DNA of 8,666 bases from Candidatus Babelota bacterium (lineage in GTDB: Bacteria; Babelota; Babeliae; Babelales; Babelaceae). Position numbers and translations under genes: made by a program. The DNA is taken from the NCBI GenBank assembly GCA_003484685.1, contig DNBB01000026.1, positions 1 through 8,666 of the forward strand, written 5' to 3'. The notes beneath the pieces were generated by a model, which searched no databases, was not told the origin of the DNA, and saw nothing but the letters and a program-made list of their open reading frames with translations. This document shows, in pieces, positions 7,101 to 8,666 of this stretch (its first letter is position 1; each line of letters opens with the position of its first letter).

Positions 7101-7108
7101 ATCACCTC
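7101..7108 (-). promoter_or_regulatory. Very strong ribosome binding site of the CorC-family gene
   Basis: On the minus strand this reads GAGGTGAT, eight bases matching the consensus complement of the 16S rRNA tail, ending 5 bases before the ATG. It is the strongest such site in the window and fixes the CorC-family start. Confidence 0.8.
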
Positions 7109-7129
7109 GTAACACATCATAAAGCGCTT

Positions 7130-8666
7130 TTATTCTTCCCCGTTCTCCGATCCGTTGTCAACGGTATCTTCTCGCGCACCATTCTCACTCGCCCCCTCCA
7201 GCACTTCTGCGCCATCATCAAGATCCTTATCAAAGAAGAACTTAAGTTTGGCACTACGGGAAGGATGGCGCAACTTGCGAAGCGCTTTAACCTCTATTTG
7301 ACGAACGCGCTCACGCGTAACGCCAAAGTCCTTACCAATCTCTTCCAAGGTATATCCAGAAGCAACGTCAATCCCGTATCGCATCTTGATAACCTTTTCC
7401 TCGCGCGGCGTCAACGTTTTTAGGATTTCACGCACATGCTCCTTGAGATCATTGTAGACTACCGAATCGGCAGGCAAAATTTCATCTTCGTTCTCAATAA
7501 AATCCTTAATAAAGGCATCGTCACCATCACCAACCGGTGTTTCTAACGAAATCGGCTCCTTGGAGATCTTGATAATATTCTTTATCTTCTTTTCATCAAG
7601 ATTAAGTTGCTTAGCAAGCTCTTCATAACTTGGTTCACGCCCATGTTCTTGCAAGAACGACCGCTTGATCTTGTTAATCTTATCAAGCGTCTCAACCATG
7701 TGCACAGGAACCCGAATCGTTCGAGATTGATCAGCAATGGCCCGGTTTATGGCCTGACGAATCCACCAGGTAGCGTACGTTGAAAATTTGTATCCACGTT
7801 CGAATTCGAATTTTTCAACCGCCTTGAGTAACCCAATATTACCTTCTTCGATCAAATCAAGAAAATGCAAGCCACGATTTACATATTTTTTGGCGATATT
7901 AACAACCAAGCGCAAGTTAGCACATGCCAAATCATCTTTCGCCTGCTTGTCCGCAACCTGAGCTGCACTAAAGCGATCAAAAAGCTCCTGAGCTCGCTGA
8001 TAAGGAACACCCATCTCAAGCTCGGTCTTTTTAATAACTTTTAACGCAACCTTACTCTCGCGACGCAACTCTTCGACGTATGCGTGAGTCTCTTCATCCA
8101 GAGCCTCAACATTAGGGTACGCCTCTAATTTGGCAACAGCCTCATCAAACTGTTCGCGCTTTTCATTAATTTTATTCAAAAGTCGCTCTACACGCTTACC
8201 AAGACGTCGAATTAATTTATTCGAGAGCTTAATTTCCTGAACGGCTGAACTAATTGATTCTTTGTTTTCGCGTACCTTAGCAAGCATCTCTTCTTTTTTC
8301 TTGGGATCTTGCAATTTATCACGATATGAACGATAAATTTCAAGCTCTTTACTAGAAAGCTCGTTAATGCGCCCAATCGTAGTGAGAAATGCAGCACGCT
8401 CTTCGTCATAGCGCGGCAAATTTTCGGGATTGAAATCAGAAAACTGAATAACATCTTTGAGCGCTATCGCATCTTTTTCAAGCCGCTCACCTACGACGAC
8501 TAATTCCTGATGAACAACCGGGAAAAATGAAAGCATCAAAATCGAGTCTTGCTTACTCCGTGCAATCTTATCCGCAATAACTTTTTCAGTCTTCTTATTC
8601 AACAGCGGAATCTTACCAATATCACGAAGATAGCACTTAACTCCATCAGCAATCTGCGCCGCATCA
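7130..8666 (-). CDS. rpoD: Principal sigma factor RpoD (sigma-70), 5' end beyond the window
   Basis: This is the housekeeping sigma subunit that directs RNA polymerase to -10/-35 promoters. The frame stays open to the right edge, giving 511 visible residues. The TTG at 8600-8602 is not a start: it is a leucine codon inside region 1.2, which reads CYLRDIGKIPLLNKK (residues 11-25 here), so the start and any region 1.1 lie outside. A charged, helical non-conserved insert of nearly 200 residues follows (about 45-240), as in proteobacterial-type RpoD. Region 2 (about 244-320) includes ANLRLVVNIAKKYVNRG and RGYKFSTYATWWIRQAI, the -10 melting and recognition segment. Region 3 follows (322-400), with the finger near ISLETPVGDGDD (372-383). 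Region 4 (about 404-475) has the helix-turn-helix YTLEEIGKDFGVTRERVRQI for the -35. After LRHPSRSAKLKFFFDKD the protein carries an unusual acidic tail of about 30 residues. The CorC-family gene follows 34 bases downstream. Confidence 0.97.
   Translation of the reverse strand, partial: DAAQIADGVKCYLRDIGKIPLLNKKTEKVIADKIARSKQDSILMLSFFPVVHQELVVVGERLEKDAIALKDVIQFSDFNPENLPRYDEERAAFLTTIGRINELSSKELEIYRSYRDKLQDPKKKEEMLAKVRENKESISSAVQEIKLSNKLIRRLGKRVERLLNKINEKREQFDEAVAKLEAYPNVEALDEETHAYVEELRRESKVALKVIKKTELEMGVPYQRAQELFDRFSAAQVADKQAKDDLACANLRLVVNIAKKYVNRGLHFLDLIEEGNIGLLKAVEKFEFERGYKFSTYATWWIRQAINRAIADQSRTIRVPVHMVETLDKINKIKRSFLQEHGREPSYEELAKQLNLDEKKIKNIIKISKEPISLETPVGDGDDAFIKDFIENEDEILPADSVVYNDLKEHVREILKTLTPREEKVIKMRYGIDVASGYTLEEIGKDFGVTRERVRQIEVKALRKLRHPSRSAKLKFFFDKDLDDGAEVLEGASENGAREDTVDNGSENGEE

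Noticed and set aside
7121..7130. AAAGCGCTTT palindrome between rpoD and the CorC-family gene
   Set aside because: It is only ten bases with no loop, and overlaps the rpoD stop by one base; likely chance, and not a terminator.

Overview
The window looks like ordinary chromosome of a Gram-negative-type bacterium with moderate base composition and tight gene packing. The evidence is a housekeeping sigma factor with the long insert between regions 1.2 and 2 that proteobacterial-type RpoD carries, a DUF21/CBS/CorC membrane protein, and a small protein with a Sec signal peptide. The phylum cannot be fixed from the sequence. The style (compact operons, orphan secreted protein, unfamiliar hypothetical) would fit a less-studied lineage such as Dependentiae/TM6, but that is an impression only.

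Left block, bases 1-4910, plus strand: four genes in one apparent operon. An unrecognised protein, probably cut by the left window edge, overlaps by 4 bases an NCS1-family nucleobase/hydantoin-type permease. The permease overlaps by 4 bases a DUF917 (S-methyl thiohydantoin desulfurase-like) protein, and a short HyuA-type hydantoinase/oxoprolinase follows 8 bases later. The last three form a coherent cassette: import of a small cyclic amide or thiohydantoin-like compound and its processing or ring opening in the cytoplasm. No HyuB subunit is visible.

Middle, 4911-5783: a 154-base AT-rich gap holds a consensus -35 and a plausible -10. A 216-residue orphan secreted protein follows, then a perfect 54-base palindrome that should act as a bidirectional terminator between convergent transcription units.

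Right block, 5809-8666, minus strand: the principal sigma factor rpoD, cut by the right window edge, is followed after 34 bases by a CorC/HlyC-family (CNNM-like) membrane protein with a very strong ribosome binding site. These two are probably co-transcribed.

No tRNA, rRNA, CRISPR, insertion sequence or phage gene was seen. No intergenic stretch exceeds about 155 bases. The most interesting part is the permease/DUF917/HyuA cassette with its unidentified upstream partner.
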